A DNA stretch of 64,000 bases from Bradyrhizobium elkanii WSM2783 (GCF_000472865.1 NZ_AXAP01000006.1:62001-126000), one strand, 5' to 3'; positions 47,037 through 57,076 are shown, counted from the stretch's first letter. Notes: generated by a model not told the origin, from the letters alone. Program-made: numbers and translations.

Positions 47037-48314
47037 ATGATCGATCGACGCACCCTGCTCACCGGACTGGGCGCTGCTGCGCTGGAAGCAGGGCTTCCCG
47101 CCGCAACCTTGGCGCAAGCCCGCCGTTCACTTGCCCTTTCCGCGAGAGCCGACAGCCTGGTGCTGCGCCAGGGCGGCATGGCCACGCCGATCTGGTCTTT
47201 CCCAGGCGAGGACATCAGGGCGAATCGCGGTGAGACCATCGAGGTGGCGCTCAGCAACGATCTCCCCGCGCCGCTTGCAGTGTACTGCCGGGGAATCGAC
47301 GACGCGCCCGCCGGCGAGCCCCTGCTCGCCCGCCCCCCGCTTGCCGCCGGGGCAAAAGAGAGCTTCCAGCTTCCACTGCGCCATGCGGGCACTTTCCTGT
47401 GCGACCCCGGCCTCCTGAATGACGGCCAGCCGCGCCTTTTGCGCGCAAAGCCACTGATCGTCCTCGAAACCGAGCGGGTCTCCGCCGACCGCGACGAGGT
47501 GCTCCTGATCGAGGAATGGCGGCTGCGGCCGGATGGCACCGCCATTGCGCCGGGGACGGACGCCAAGGATGCGACGCCGGTCTATACCGTTAACGGCCAG
47601 ACTTCATTCGAGCTCTCAGCACGCGCCAATGAACGCCTGCGGCTCCGCTTCATCAACGCCTCCCAACGCACTGTGCTCGCAGCGAAATTGGAAGGCCACG
47701 AGGTCCGCGTCATGGCGATCGACGGCGAGCCGGCCGAGCCGTTCCCGGCGCGCAATGGCGCGCTCGTGCTGGCGCCGGGCGGCCGCGCCGATGCCTTTGT
47801 CGATACAGCCGCGACCGCATCGATCCTGCTCCATGACGGCAAAGAGGCGCGCGCCGTCGGACGACTCGTGCTTTCCGGCGATGCTCCGCTGCGCGCCGCT
47901 CCGCAGCCATCGGCCCCTCCGCTTCCCTCCAATGGCCTGCCGGCGCACCTTGACCTCAAGAATGCGCAGCGGTTCGAACTGGTCCTCGGCGCGCCGGCCG
48001 ACTGGACGCGCCCGGCCAGCTTCACCCCCTCCGCACCGCCTGCCTTCCGCGCCAAGATCGGCCGCGCGGTTGTGCTGGCGCTCACCAACCGCGCTGCCAT
48101 CGCCACCGTCTTTCACCTCCACGGTCATCACTTCCGCCTGCTCGACCGGCTCGACGACGGCTGGAAGCCGTTCTGGCTCGACACGCTCGCGATCGAACCG
48201 GGCCAGACCCAGCGCATCGCCTTTCAGGCCGAGTACGCCGGCCGCTACCTCATCGAACAGCTCGCGACCGATTGGGCGGCGCCACGGCTCGTGCGATGGT
48301 ACAGTGTCGAATAA
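47037..48314 (+). CDS. Multicopper-oxidase-like protein lacking most copper ligands
   Basis: A 425-residue cupredoxin-fold protein with a twin-Arg signal (MIDRRTLLTGLGAAAL), so it is exported folded through Tat. Three cupredoxin-like regions are visible. Where active oxidases have HWHG, this one has VYCRGI (82-87). Where they have the next H-x-H, it has LCDPGLL (121-127). Only HLHGHH (360-365) is kept, and the final HCHxxxH is replaced by YLIEQLATDW. It therefore probably binds no trinuclear centre and resembles the copper-free division protein FtsP/SufI in design. The start is uncertain: ATGs at 47001 and 47019 are possible. It lies 18 bases before the mandelate racemase gene. Confidence 0.75.
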   Translation: MIDRRTLLTGLGAAALEAGLPAATLAQARRSLALSARADSLVLRQGGMATPIWSFPGEDIRANRGETIEVALSNDLPAPLAVYCRGIDDAPAGEPLLARPPLAAGAKESFQLPLRHAGTFLCDPGLLNDGQPRLLRAKPLIVLETERVSADRDEVLLIEEWRLRPDGTAIAPGTDAKDATPVYTVNGQTSFELSARANERLRLRFINASQRTVLAAKLEGHEVRVMAIDGEPAEPFPARNGALVLAPGGRADAFVDTAATASILLHDGKEARAVGRLVLSGDAPLRAAPQPSAPPLPSNGLPAHLDLKNAQRFELVLGAPADWTRPASFTPSAPPAFRAKIGRAVVLALTNRAAIATVFHLHGHHFRLLDRLDDGWKPFWLDTLAIEPGQTQRIAFQAEYAGRYLIEQLATDWAAPRLVRWYSVE

Positions 48315-48332
48315 GAACAAGAGGAAACGATC

Positions 48333-49418
48333 ATGGGCCAAACAGTTCCAGCGATTCGCGGCATCAAGGCGCGAGCCGTCGTCGTGCCGCTCAAGCGTGC
48401 TGTGAAGAACGCCTTCGGCCTGATCGATTCCGGGCCGCTGGTCCTGATCGATCTCGAAACCGATCAGGGCGTTACCGGCCGTTCCTACATCTTCGCCTAC
48501 ACCAGCCTCACACTTAAACCGCTGGTTCATCTGGTCGAGGAGACCGGGCGCGAGCTCGTCGGCCGGCCGGTCGCCCCGTTCGACCTGATGAAGGCGATGG
48601 ACGCCAAATTCCGCCTGCTGGGCTGGCAGGGTCTGGTCGGCATGGCCGTCTCCGGCCTCGACATGGCCTGTTGGGACGCGCTGGGGCAGATCGCGAACAA
48701 GCCAGTCGCCGAGTTGCTCGGCGGATCGGCGCGTCCGCTCCCCGCCTATGACAGCTATGGCGTAGTCGATCCGACAGCCGACGAGCGGGCGCTGCGCCGC
48801 TCACTCGACCAGGGCTTTCGCGGCATCAAGATCAAGGGCGGCGACGGTGATGCCGCCAATGACGAGCGCGTAGTCAAGGGCGTGCGCGCCGTCATCGGGC
48901 CGGACATCGCCTTGATGATCGACTTCAACCAGTCGCTCGATCCGGCGGAGGCCAAACGCCGCATCGCCCGCCTTGCTCCTTGCGACCTGCATTGGGTCGA
49001 GGAGCCCGTGCCGCAGGAAAATCTCTCCGGCCACGCCAGCGTCCGGATGGACTCACCGATCCCGATCCAGGCCGGCGAGAATTGGTGGTTCCCCCGCGGC
49101 TTTGCCGAGGCGCTCTCGGTCGGCGCCAGCGATTTCATCATGCCCGATCTGATGAAGGTCGGCGGCGTCACCGGCTGGCTGCAGGTCGCCGGTCAAGCGG
49201 ATGCCGCCTCGATCCCGATGTCGAGCCATCTGTTCGCGGAAGCCAGCTCCCACGTGCTCGCGGTGACGCCGACCGCGCATTGGCTCGAATTCCTCGACCT
49301 CTCCAGCGCCATCCTGGCAAAACCGGCCGAGGTCATCGACGGCGCCGTCACCGCCCGCGGCCCGGGCTTAGGCCTGGAATGGAACGAGCCGGCGGTCGCG
49401 AAATATCAGGTGACGTAG
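48333..49418 (+). CDS. Mandelate racemase
   Basis: A 361-residue enolase-superfamily enzyme. All mandelate racemase residues are present with a constant offset of two from the Pseudomonas putida enzyme: K166 and K168 (IKIK), D197, E223 and E249 as metal ligands, D272 and H299 as the second base dyad, and E319. The C-terminal stretch MPDLMKVGGVTGW and PTAHWLEFLDL closely follow the P. putida protein. It should racemise an alpha-hydroxy aromatic acid. No mandelate dehydrogenase or benzoylformate decarboxylase gene lies near. An AGAGGAA ribosome site precedes the ATG. Confidence 0.9.
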   Translation: MGQTVPAIRGIKARAVVVPLKRAVKNAFGLIDSGPLVLIDLETDQGVTGRSYIFAYTSLTLKPLVHLVEETGRELVGRPVAPFDLMKAMDAKFRLLGWQGLVGMAVSGLDMACWDALGQIANKPVAELLGGSARPLPAYDSYGVVDPTADERALRRSLDQGFRGIKIKGGDGDAANDERVVKGVRAVIGPDIALMIDFNQSLDPAEAKRRIARLAPCDLHWVEEPVPQENLSGHASVRMDSPIPIQAGENWWFPRGFAEALSVGASDFIMPDLMKVGGVTGWLQVAGQADAASIPMSSHLFAEASSHVLAVTPTAHWLEFLDLSSAILAKPAEVIDGAVTARGPGLGLEWNEPAVAKYQVT

Positions 49419-49425
49419 CGCCGCC

Positions 49426-49506
49426 GTAGGGTGGGCAAAGCGCAGCGTGCCCACCATTCACGGGCGGTGCAAGAAAGGTGGGCACGCTTCGCTTTGCCCA
49501 CCCTAC
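49426..49506. repeat. Long palindrome between convergent genes
   Basis: GTAGGGTGGGCAAAGCG ... CGTGCCCACC (49426-49455) and its inverted partner (49477-49506) match over 30 bases with one mismatch, around a 21-base loop. It is a common Bradyrhizobium-type intergenic palindrome and could act as a bidirectional terminator. Confidence 0.85.
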
Positions 49507-49527
49507 GACTGCCCATCCTACGAATCC

Positions 49528-51027
49528 TCAATACTCAATCCGCAACCCGTCATACAGGCGGCGGAAGACCGCCGGCAGCGTTTCGGGAAGGTCTTCCGCG
49601 ATCAGGCCCGGCCCGGCTTCGGCCGCGGCTTCACCATGCATCCAGGCGCCGATGCTGGCGGCCTCGAAGGCGGCCGTGCCCTGCGCGAGCAGCCCCGCGA
49701 TGATGCCGGACAGCACGTCGCCGGCGCCGGCGGTGGCGAGCCATGGCGGCGCGTTGGAGGCGATGGTGGCACGGCCATCGGGCGCGGCCACCACCGTGTC
49801 CGGTCCCTTTAACAGCACCACCGCGCCGGAGCGCTCGGCGGCGGTGCGCACGCGCTCGAGCTTGGAGCGACCGGGATACTTGTTGCTGATATCGCTGAAC
49901 AGCCGCGGGAACTCGCCCTCATGCGGCGTCAGCACCACCTGTGCACCGTGGGACGCCCTGATCGCCTCGAACAGCCGCTCCGGCGCATCGGCAAAACTGG
50001 TCAGCGCATCGGCGTCCAGCACCAGGTTACGCTTCGCCGCAAGCGCGGTGTGGACGAAATCGCGCGTGCGCGGGCCGACGCCTGCGCCGGGCCCGATCAC
50101 GCTGGTGTTCAGCCGCCTGTCGTTCAAGAGGTCGGCGAACTGAATCGCATTGTCGACCGCGCGCACCATCACCGCGGTGAGCGCGGCGGCGTTCACCGCC
50201 AGCGCATCGCTCGGCGAGGCCAGCGTCACCAGCCCCGCTCCTGCCCGCAGCGCGCCGCGCGCGGCAAGCCGCGAGGCGCCGGTCGCGGCCATATCACCGG
50301 AGACGGCAAGGACGTGACCACGGGAATATTTGTGGCCGTCGATCTTCGGCACCGGAAACGCGTGCTGCCAGGTCGACGGAACGTTCTCGAAGGTTGCGGG
50401 ACGGATTTCCGCCAGCACCTTCGGATCGATGCCGATGTCGGCGACGCGCACCCGGCCGCAATGCACCCGGCCCGGCAACAGCAGATGCGCCGGCTTGCGT
50501 CGGAAGAAGGTCACGGTCTCGGTGGCGCGGATCGCAATCCCCATCGGAGCAGCGGTGGTGCCGTTGATGCCGCTCGGCAGGTCGACGGCAAGCACCGGCA
50601 CGTCATGCGCGTTGACCGCCTCGATCATGTCATAGGGTTCGCCCTTGACGGGACGGTCGAGCCCGGCGCCGAACAGCGCATCGATGATCAGCGCGGGCTT
50701 GCCGATCGCCTGCGGGTTGAACGGCAGCACCGGATATTTCCAGCCGCGTGCAGCCAGCGCCGCGTCGCCCTTCAGGCTGTCGCGCTCGCACAACAGGATG
50801 ACCGAGACTTCCCGCCCTCGGGCGGCGAGTTCGGCGGCGGCGACAAAGCCATCGCCGCCATTGTTGCCGCGGCCGGCCACCACCAGGATCGGTCCCTCCT
50901 CGAGCAGGTCCATGGCCGCTTCGGCGACCGCCTGCCCCGCGCTCATCATCAGCGAAAAGCCAGGTGTGCCCCCGGCAATGGTCAGCCGATCGGCGCGTTC
51001 CATTTCAGCCGTGGTCAGGACTTCCAT
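49528..51027 (-). CDS. nnr: Bifunctional NAD(P)H-hydrate epimerase/dehydratase
   Basis: A 499-residue fusion. The N-terminal epimerase (YjeF_N, about residues 10-210) has VVAGRGNNGGDGFVAA and AVDLPSGINGTTAA. The C-terminal ADP/ATP-dependent dehydratase (about 225-490) has VLTPHEGEFPRLF, LKGPDTVVA and the signature ATAGAGDVLSGIIAGLLAQ. Together they repair hydrated NADH and NADPH. The start at 51027 was chosen on domain boundaries; the longer frame adds only basic residues. It is divergent from glnB, sharing a 355-base control region. Confidence 0.94.
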   Translation of the reverse strand: MEVLTTAEMERADRLTIAGGTPGFSLMMSAGQAVAEAAMDLLEEGPILVVAGRGNNGGDGFVAAAELAARGREVSVILLCERDSLKGDAALAARGWKYPVLPFNPQAIGKPALIIDALFGAGLDRPVKGEPYDMIEAVNAHDVPVLAVDLPSGINGTTAAPMGIAIRATETVTFFRRKPAHLLLPGRVHCGRVRVADIGIDPKVLAEIRPATFENVPSTWQHAFPVPKIDGHKYSRGHVLAVSGDMAATGASRLAARGALRAGAGLVTLASPSDALAVNAAALTAVMVRAVDNAIQFADLLNDRRLNTSVIGPGAGVGPRTRDFVHTALAAKRNLVLDADALTSFADAPERLFEAIRASHGAQVVLTPHEGEFPRLFSDISNKYPGRSKLERVRTAAERSGAVVLLKGPDTVVAAPDGRATIASNAPPWLATAGAGDVLSGIIAGLLAQGTAAFEAASIGAWMHGEAAAEAGPGLIAEDLPETLPAVFRRLYDGLRIEY

Positions 51028-51220
51028 GCTGAATCCTCGATCTATCAGCCTTTTCGGCAGGCATCTCGCCCGGCACGCGTCGATCTTCCGCCGATGAATG
51101 CACACCAATTCATCCGTTTGCCTATTTTTCAGGCTTCGGTATCATGTGGCGGTCGGTCCAACCTTGTCTGTCTGCCGTTAAAAGGCTGATAACATTCCGA
51201 AATCAGGGACATTTGTAACT

Positions 51221-51236
51221 TGGCATAGACCCTGCT
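51221..51236 (+). promoter_or_regulatory. Sigma-54-like promoter of glnB
   Basis: TGGCATA-GACC-CTGCT has GG at -24 and GC at -12 with correct spacing and two mismatches to TGGCACG-N4-TTGCW. It lies about 147 bases before the glnB start. In Bradyrhizobium japonicum, glnB is known to have an Ntr-type promoter, which fits. A clear NtrC binding pair was not seen. Confidence 0.6.
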
Positions 51237-51307
51237 TTTGAGGAAGCCGCTCAGGACGGCCGCCGTGCACGGCCGTGATGGGCGTATCCGGCTCCGCAGG
51301 GAGTTGA

Positions 51308-51721
<414 letters not shown>

Positions 51722-51867
51722 GCGCGGTGCTATCCGCTTGCGGCCCAATAAGAGCATAAGGCTGCCTTTGGCGGCCTGATTTCGTTTGTATCATCGCGCG
51801 AACTTGGCCAAAGCGAGAACAACGTCGCTCACCTGGAAACCGACCCGCAAAGTCAAAAGGGATACTC

Positions 51868-53277
51868 ATGAAGACCGCCAAAGACGTCCTGAAATCGATC
51901 AAGGACAACGACGTCAAATACGTCGATCTTCGCTTCACCGATCCGCGCGGCAAGTGGCAGCACGTGACCTTCGACGTCAGCATGATCGACGAGGACATCT
52001 TCGCCGAAGGCACGATGTTCGACGGCTCCTCGATCGCCGGCTGGAAGGCGATCAACGAGTCCGACATGTGCCTGATGCCCGATCCCGTCACCGCGACGAT
52101 CGACCCGTTCTTCGCCGAGACCACGATGGTGATCACCTGCGACGTGCTCGAGCCGACCACCGGCGAGCCCTACAACCGCGATCCGCGCGGCATCGCCAAG
52201 AAGGCGGAAGCGATGGTGAAGTCGATGGGCGTCGGCGACGCCGTCTATGTCGGTCCCGAGGCTGAGTTCTTCGTGTTCGACGACGTGCGCTATTCGGCAA
52301 CGCCCTACAACACCGGCTTCCGGCTCGACTCCTCGGAGCTTCCGACCAACTCCGACACCGAATATGAAGGCGGCAATCTCGGCCACCGCATCCGCACCAA
52401 GGGCGGCTATTTCCCGGTGCCCCCGCAGGACTCGGTGCAGGACATGCGCTCGGAAATGCTCGGCGCCATGGCCAAGATGGGCGTCAAGGTCGAGAAGCAT
52501 CACCATGAGGTGGCTTCCGCCCAGCACGAGCTCGGCATGAAGTTCGACACGCTGACGCTGATGGCGGACCATATGCAGATCTACAAGTACTGCATCCACC
52601 AGGTCGCGCACATCTACGGCAAGACCGCCACCTTCATGCCCAAGCCGGTCTATGGCGACAACGGCTCGGGCATGCACGTTCATCAGTCGATCTGGAAGGA
52701 AGGCAAGCCGGTGTTCGCCGGCAACAAGTACTCCGACCTCTCGGAGACCTGCCTCTCCTACATCGCCGGCATCATCAAGCACGCCAAGGCGATCAACGCC
52801 TTCACCAACCCGTCCACCAACTCCTACAAGCGTCTGGTGCCGGGCTATGAGGCCCCCGTGCTGCTCGCCTACTCCGCGCGCAACCGCTCGGCCTCCTGCC
52901 GCATCCCCTACACCGCCTCGCCGAAGGCCAAGCGCGTCGAGGTCCGCTTCCCCGATCCGATGGCCAACCCCTATCTCGGCTTCGCCGCGATGCTGATGGC
53001 CGGCCTCGACGGCATCAAGAACAAGCTCGATCCGGGCCCGGCGATGGACAAGGACCTCTACGACCTGCCGAAGGAAGAGCTGAAGTCGATCCCGACGGTG
53101 TGCGGCAGCCTGCGCGAGGCACTGGAAAACCTCGACAAGGACCGCGCGTTCCTGAAGGCCGGCGGCGTGTTCGACGACGACTTCATCGACGCCTACATCG
53201 AACTCAAGATGACGGAAGTCGAGCGCTTCGAAATGACCCCGCATCCGGTCGAGTTCGACATGTACTATTCGCAGTGA
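51868..53277 (+). CDS. glnA: Glutamine synthetase type I
   Basis: A 469-residue GSI. The N-terminal [14 protein letters not shown] loop, [10 protein letters not shown] and [17 protein letters not shown] metal sites, [17 protein letters not shown], and the adenylylation segment KEELKSIP (with the Tyr of DLYDLP before it) are present. It condenses ammonia and glutamate. It lies 146 bases after glnB and is likely co-transcribed from the upstream sigma-54 promoter, with a possible additional promoter in the gap. A strong terminator follows. Confidence 0.97.
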   Translation: MKTAKDVLKSIKDNDVKYVDLRFTDPRGKWQHVTFDVSMIDEDIFAEGTMFDGSSIAGWKAINESDMCLMPDPVTATIDPFFAETTMVITCDVLEPTTGEPYNRDPRGIAKKAEAMVKSMGVGDAVYVGPEAEFFVFDDVRYSATPYNTGFRLDSSELPTNSDTEYEGGNLGHRIRTKGGYFPVPPQDSVQDMRSEMLGAMAKMGVKVEKHHHEVASAQHELGMKFDTLTLMADHMQIYKYCIHQVAHIYGKTATFMPKPVYGDNGSGMHVHQSIWKEGKPVFAGNKYSDLSETCLSYIAGIIKHAKAINAFTNPSTNSYKRLVPGYEAPVLLAYSARNRSASCRIPYTASPKAKRVEVRFPDPMANPYLGFAAMLMAGLDGIKNKLDPGPAMDKDLYDLPKEELKSIPTVCGSLREALENLDKDRAFLKAGGVFDDDFIDAYIELKMTEVERFEMTPHPVEFDMYYSQ

Positions 53278-53302
53278 GCTTTCACTGCCGCAACGATGCG
53301 AA

Positions 53303-53330
53303 AGGCGCCCCACTCGGGCGCCTTTTTGTT
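53303..53330 (+). terminator. Rho-independent terminator of glnA
   Basis: AGGCGCCC-cactc-GGGCGCCT followed by TTTTGTT, 26 bases after the glnA stop. Confidence 0.9.
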
Positions 53331-53334
53331 TCCT

Positions 53335-53409
53335 GTCATTGCGAGCGGAGCGAAGCAATCCATGCCCCACCTGTGGCGCTATGGATTGCTTCGCTCCGCT
53401 CGCAATGAC
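53335..53409. repeat. Perfect 29-bp inverted repeat
   Basis: GTCATTGCGAGCGGAGCGAA and nine more bases (53335-53363) are exactly repeated in inverse at 53381-53409 around a 17-base loop. It follows the glnA terminator directly. Similar palindromes are common in the genus. Confidence 0.9.
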
Positions 53410-53516
53410 GACGGATGGCGCTCATGTGGATTGCTCCCGCCTTTCCCTTGACGGATGACTTGCAGAACGGAGGGTAACCACGCAAACTGCAACAAAACAA
53501 AAAAGGGAGTGAAAAG

Positions 53517-54728
53517 ATGAAACGGCGCACATTTCTCGCTGGCCTCGGTGCCTCAGTCCTCTCGCCGGCGATTGTCCGCGCCGCGGGAGATACGCCGTTA
53601 AAGTTCGGTGTCCTGACGGACATGAATGGCCTGTTCGCAGATAATAGCGGTAAGGGATCGGTGGCGGCCGCCCAATTGGCGATCGAGGAGTGTGGCGGCA
53701 GCGTCCTGGGCAAACCCATCGAGCTGATTTCGGCCGATCACCAGAACAAGCCCGACCTCGGCGGAAATATTGCGCGCCAATGGTACGATCAGGATGGCGT
53801 CGACGTCATCCTCGACGTGCCGGTGTCATCAGTCTGCATTGCGGTCCAGAACTTCGCCAAGGATCGAAACAAGATGTTCATCACATCCGCGGGCGGCTCC
53901 GCGGATCTGAGTGGAAAGCTATGTTCTCCTAATTTCATCCAATGGACATACAACACCTACGCACTCGCGAACGTGGCCGGGAAAGCGTTGCTGAAGCGTG
54001 GAGCCGACACGTGGTTCTTTGTTGTTGCTGACTACACTTTCGGCCATGCACTCGAGCGCGATGTTACGGAAGTCGTGACCAAGGGCGGCGGGAAGTCACT
54101 GGGGCATGCGCCGCATCCGATCAATACGGCGGATTTCAGTTCGGTCCTTCTGACGGCCAAGTCTTCTGGCGCGAAAGTCATTGCACTCGCGAACGCCGGC
54201 GCGGACACTCAGAACGGCATCAAGCAGGCGGAAGAATTCGGCCTCACCAGTGGCGGCCAGCGGATGATCGCCCTCTTGATTGACGTCAATGACATCCAAA
54301 GCATTGGTCTGAAGAGCGCGCAGGGCCTGCTTGCGACCATCGGCTTCTATTGGAACATGGATGACCGGACGCGCGAATTCTCCAAACGCTATGCCGCCAA
54401 GATGGGAAAACCGCCGAGCATGATGCAGGCGGGCGTGTATTCGTCCGCGTTGAACTACATCAAATCGGTCCAGGCCGCGAACACCAAGGATCCTGCCGCC
54501 GTGGTCAAGGATTTGCAGGGCCGCACCTTCAATGATGCTTTCGCGCGAAACGGCAAGCTTCGCGCCGACAACCTGATGGTGCACGACATGTACCTCGCCG
54601 AGGTCAAGAAGGCGAGCGAGGTGTCCGACCCGTCCGATGTCTTCAGCATACTCGCGACCGTCGAAGGCAAGGACGCATTTCCGCCGCTCTCGAGCAGCGT
54701 TTGCCCGATGGTAACGGCGCAGAAGTAA
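53517..54728 (+). CDS. ABC transporter substrate-binding protein (branched-chain amino acid type)
   Basis: A 403-residue periplasmic binding protein of the LivJ-type Peripla_BP_6 family. A twin-Arg-like leader (MKRRTFLAGLGASVLSPAIVRA) precedes the mature start LKFGVLTDMNGLFADNSGKG. The domain pattern and GVYSSALNYIKSVQAA near the end fit the family. AAAGGGAG is upstream of the ATG. No permease or ATPase gene is near, so it is an orphan binding protein. Ligands could be amino acids, carboxylates or aromatic compounds. Confidence 0.88.
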   Translation: MKRRTFLAGLGASVLSPAIVRAAGDTPLKFGVLTDMNGLFADNSGKGSVAAAQLAIEECGGSVLGKPIELISADHQNKPDLGGNIARQWYDQDGVDVILDVPVSSVCIAVQNFAKDRNKMFITSAGGSADLSGKLCSPNFIQWTYNTYALANVAGKALLKRGADTWFFVVADYTFGHALERDVTEVVTKGGGKSLGHAPHPINTADFSSVLLTAKSSGAKVIALANAGADTQNGIKQAEEFGLTSGGQRMIALLIDVNDIQSIGLKSAQGLLATIGFYWNMDDRTREFSKRYAAKMGKPPSMMQAGVYSSALNYIKSVQAANTKDPAAVVKDLQGRTFNDAFARNGKLRADNLMVHDMYLAEVKKASEVSDPSDVFSILATVEGKDAFPPLSSSVCPMVTAQK

Positions 54729-54849
54729 TTCGGGCAGCCGCGCAAGCTGTGCTGCAGAATCGTCAATGTCTACCGCAATCTTTCGCGGTGGACCTTGTTC
54801 GTATGGGTTACGTTCCGCGGCCCGCTGCAATCTGATCGTGGGCGATAGA

Positions 54850-55560
54850 TCAGGCCTCACGCGACCGATCAGCGGCGAGCGCGGCCGAGCTGTGATCGTC
54901 ACTCTTTGTCATCGGCCACGCACGCATGGCCAGCCGGCCAATTTCAGACAATTTCGTCCGCGTAGCCCCATCGCGCGCTTGCACCGCAAGCCCGCGCGCG
55001 ACCGCGCTGTAGTAGGCGGCCAGCATTTCGCAATCGACATCTCGGGCTACGTCGCCATCCATCACCCCTTTTCGGATGCGTGCAGCCATCGCGCCTTCAG
55101 AAAAAGCGCGATGCTCCGCCATCATGTCGCGAATGTTCTTCATTCCCGGTGCGCAATGCGTGCCCGCAAGCGAGATCATGCAGCCGAGCGGATGATCGCC
55201 GCGGGTGAACTCTTCTGCGGTCGCCTCGAACAGGCGAGCGAACGCGGTCCTGGTGTCGATTGAAGGATCGTTGAGAATGGAAAAGAACCATTGGCCGGAC
55301 CATTCGAGAAAGGAATGCGTGGCTTCGCAATAGAGATCTTCCTTGCTGCCGAACGAGTTGTAGAAGCTCGACGCACTGATCCCCATCGCGGCGATGAGGT
55401 CGTTGAACGACGTGCCCTCATAGCCGCGCTCCCAGAACAGCTTCATCGCCTCCTGCAGCGCGGCGTCACGGTCGAATACGGCCGGCCGGCCCCGGCCGCG
55501 CTTCTCGTCCTGAGCGTTCTTTGCCTGAATTTTCTTCCCTTGATTTATTTTTGGTGTCAT
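54850..55560 (-). CDS. TetR-family regulator of the RND pump
   Basis: A 236-residue regulator. An unusually basic N-terminal arm ([21 protein letters not shown]) precedes the TetR helix-turn-helix, [26 protein letters not shown]. The C-terminal domain binds an unknown ligand. The ATG at 55560 is within a TTTTTGG ... CCAAAAA palindrome, suggesting autoregulation. It is divergent from the efflux operon. Confidence 0.88.
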   Translation of the reverse strand: MTPKINQGKKIQAKNAQDEKRGRGRPAVFDRDAALQEAMKLFWERGYEGTSFNDLIAAMGISASSFYNSFGSKEDLYCEATHSFLEWSGQWFFSILNDPSIDTRTAFARLFEATAEEFTRGDHPLGCMISLAGTHCAPGMKNIRDMMAEHRAFSEGAMAARIRKGVMDGDVARDVDCEMLAAYYSAVARGLAVQARDGATRTKLSEIGRLAMRAWPMTKSDDHSSAALAADRSREA

Positions 55561-55571
55561 CACTCCAAAAA
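55548..55571. promoter_or_regulatory. Possible TetR operator over the tetR start
   Basis: TTTTTGG-N10-CCAAAAA is a perfect 7-bp inverted repeat spanning the start codon. It shares the CCAA arms with the palindrome at 55615-55632. Confidence 0.4.
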
Positions 55572-55614
55572 TCCTTGAACAGCGCCTCCCCAAGTTTATA
55601 TCTCGCGAAGCATA

Positions 55615-55632
55615 TTGGAGTTTCCCCTCCAA
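55615..55632. promoter_or_regulatory. Possible TetR operator in the divergent promoter region
   Basis: TTGGAG-tttccc-CTCCAA, a perfect 6-bp inverted repeat, lies in the 217-base gap between the regulator and the efflux genes. The position suits control of both promoters. Confidence 0.5.
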
Positions 55633-55777
55633 ATTTCAACCCCGAACACAACTTATCCGCTTCCGAAATAACTGCCTGGCGAGACCTCCTCCCGAAACCT
55701 GGACTGGCCGGTGCGATTCGGCAGGCCGGCAGAGCTTCGGCCGAACTGCCGGCATGGCAAGGACTGATGGTAGCCTC

Positions 55778-57019
55778 ATGGATCAGATCAGCGATCATTC
55801 GAACATTGAACGAGAACCGCTGAAGCCGCCGGCTCCGCGCCGGCGGACATGGAGAACGGCCGCAATCGCTGCAATAGCGGTGCTTGCCGCGCTCCTTGTC
55901 TACCTGGGCTTTGCGCCTCGCAAGGCAGACCAGGCGGCCGCGTCAGCGCCTCCCCTGCCGGTGACGGTGAGCCAGCCCTTGCAGCGTGAGGTCGATACCA
56001 GGGTCGGTTTCCTCGGACAGTTCTCCGCTATCGACCGCGTTGAATTGCGAGCCCAGGTGGGTGGCACCCTGACTGAGATTCATTTCAAGGATGGCCAGAT
56101 CGTCCACAAGGGCGACCTGCTGTTCGTGATCGACCCGCGGCCCTACGAGATCAGGTTGGCGCAGGCGCAAGCCGCGCTTGAGACCGCAATGGCCCGCGTG
56201 GCGCTCGCCAGCAACCAGCTTTCACGCGCGCAATCGCTCAAGCGCAACGAGTTCGCAACGCAGGAGACGGTCGACCAGCGCACCAACGAGCAGGATGCGT
56301 CGCGGGCCGCGGTCGACGACGCCAAGGCGCGGGTGCGGGATGCGCAACTCGACCTTGAATACTGCCGCGTACGGGCGCCGTTCACCGGGCGTATCGGCGC
56401 GCGCCAGGTTTCGATCGGAAGCCTGGTCGCGGGCAGCCGTGCCGCAACCAGTCCGACCACGCTGCTCACGACGTTGGTCTCGCTCGATCCTCTTTATCTC
56501 GATTTCGACATGAGCGAATCGGATTTCCTGACGTTCTCGCGCGAGCGCGCCCGCGTTGGCGGTCCGCTCGCCAACAAGGTCGCGATCAGCCTCAGCGACG
56601 AGAACAGTTTCATCCGCGAGGGCACGCTGGACTTCATCGACAATGCGCTCGATCGCTCCAGCGGCACCATCCATGCCCGCGCCACCGTACCGAACCCGGA
56701 TCTGTTCCTGGCGCCGGGCCAGTTCGCACGGCTGCGGGTTGCGATCGCTCCGCCGACGCAGGTTTATCTGTTGCCGGACGCCGCTGTCATGCTCGACCAG
56801 TCGCAGCGGCTGGTCATGACCGTCGGTCCTGATGCGACCGTGAAACCAAAGATCGTAACCACCGGCGATCTTCGCGGCGGATTGCGCGTGATCCGGTCGG
56901 GCCTCGAGGCGAGCGACCGCGTCGTCATCGACGGCCTGGTACGCGCCATTCCCGGCACCAAGGTGGCGCCGCAGGACGGCGTCATCCACTACGACGCTGC
57001 CGCCGACGGCCAAGGTTGA
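55778..57019 (+). CDS. RND efflux periplasmic adaptor (membrane fusion protein)
   Basis: A 413-residue protein. An N-terminal membrane helix (about residues 28-47, IAAIAVLAALLVYLGF) is followed by a barrel-sandwich domain, GFLGQFSAIDRVELRAQVGG, then a helical hairpin with two long coiled strands (about 120-200), a RAPFTGRIGARQVSIGSLV lipoyl half, and a beta-barrel domain. It matches MexA/AcrA-type adaptors but lacks the lipobox Cys, so it is anchored by the helix. The start at 55778 is one choice; 55754 is in frame. The pump gene follows after 57 bases. Confidence 0.9.
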   Translation: MDQISDHSNIEREPLKPPAPRRRTWRTAAIAAIAVLAALLVYLGFAPRKADQAAASAPPLPVTVSQPLQREVDTRVGFLGQFSAIDRVELRAQVGGTLTEIHFKDGQIVHKGDLLFVIDPRPYEIRLAQAQAALETAMARVALASNQLSRAQSLKRNEFATQETVDQRTNEQDASRAAVDDAKARVRDAQLDLEYCRVRAPFTGRIGARQVSIGSLVAGSRAATSPTTLLTTLVSLDPLYLDFDMSESDFLTFSRERARVGGPLANKVAISLSDENSFIREGTLDFIDNALDRSSGTIHARATVPNPDLFLAPGQFARLRVAIAPPTQVYLLPDAAVMLDQSQRLVMTVGPDATVKPKIVTTGDLRGGLRVIRSGLEASDRVVIDGLVRAIPGTKVAPQDGVIHYDAAADGQG

Positions 57020-57076
57020 CGGCCAAGGTTAACGGCAAAGGCTAAGAACCAGGACCGAGAAGACAGGAGCTTCCCC

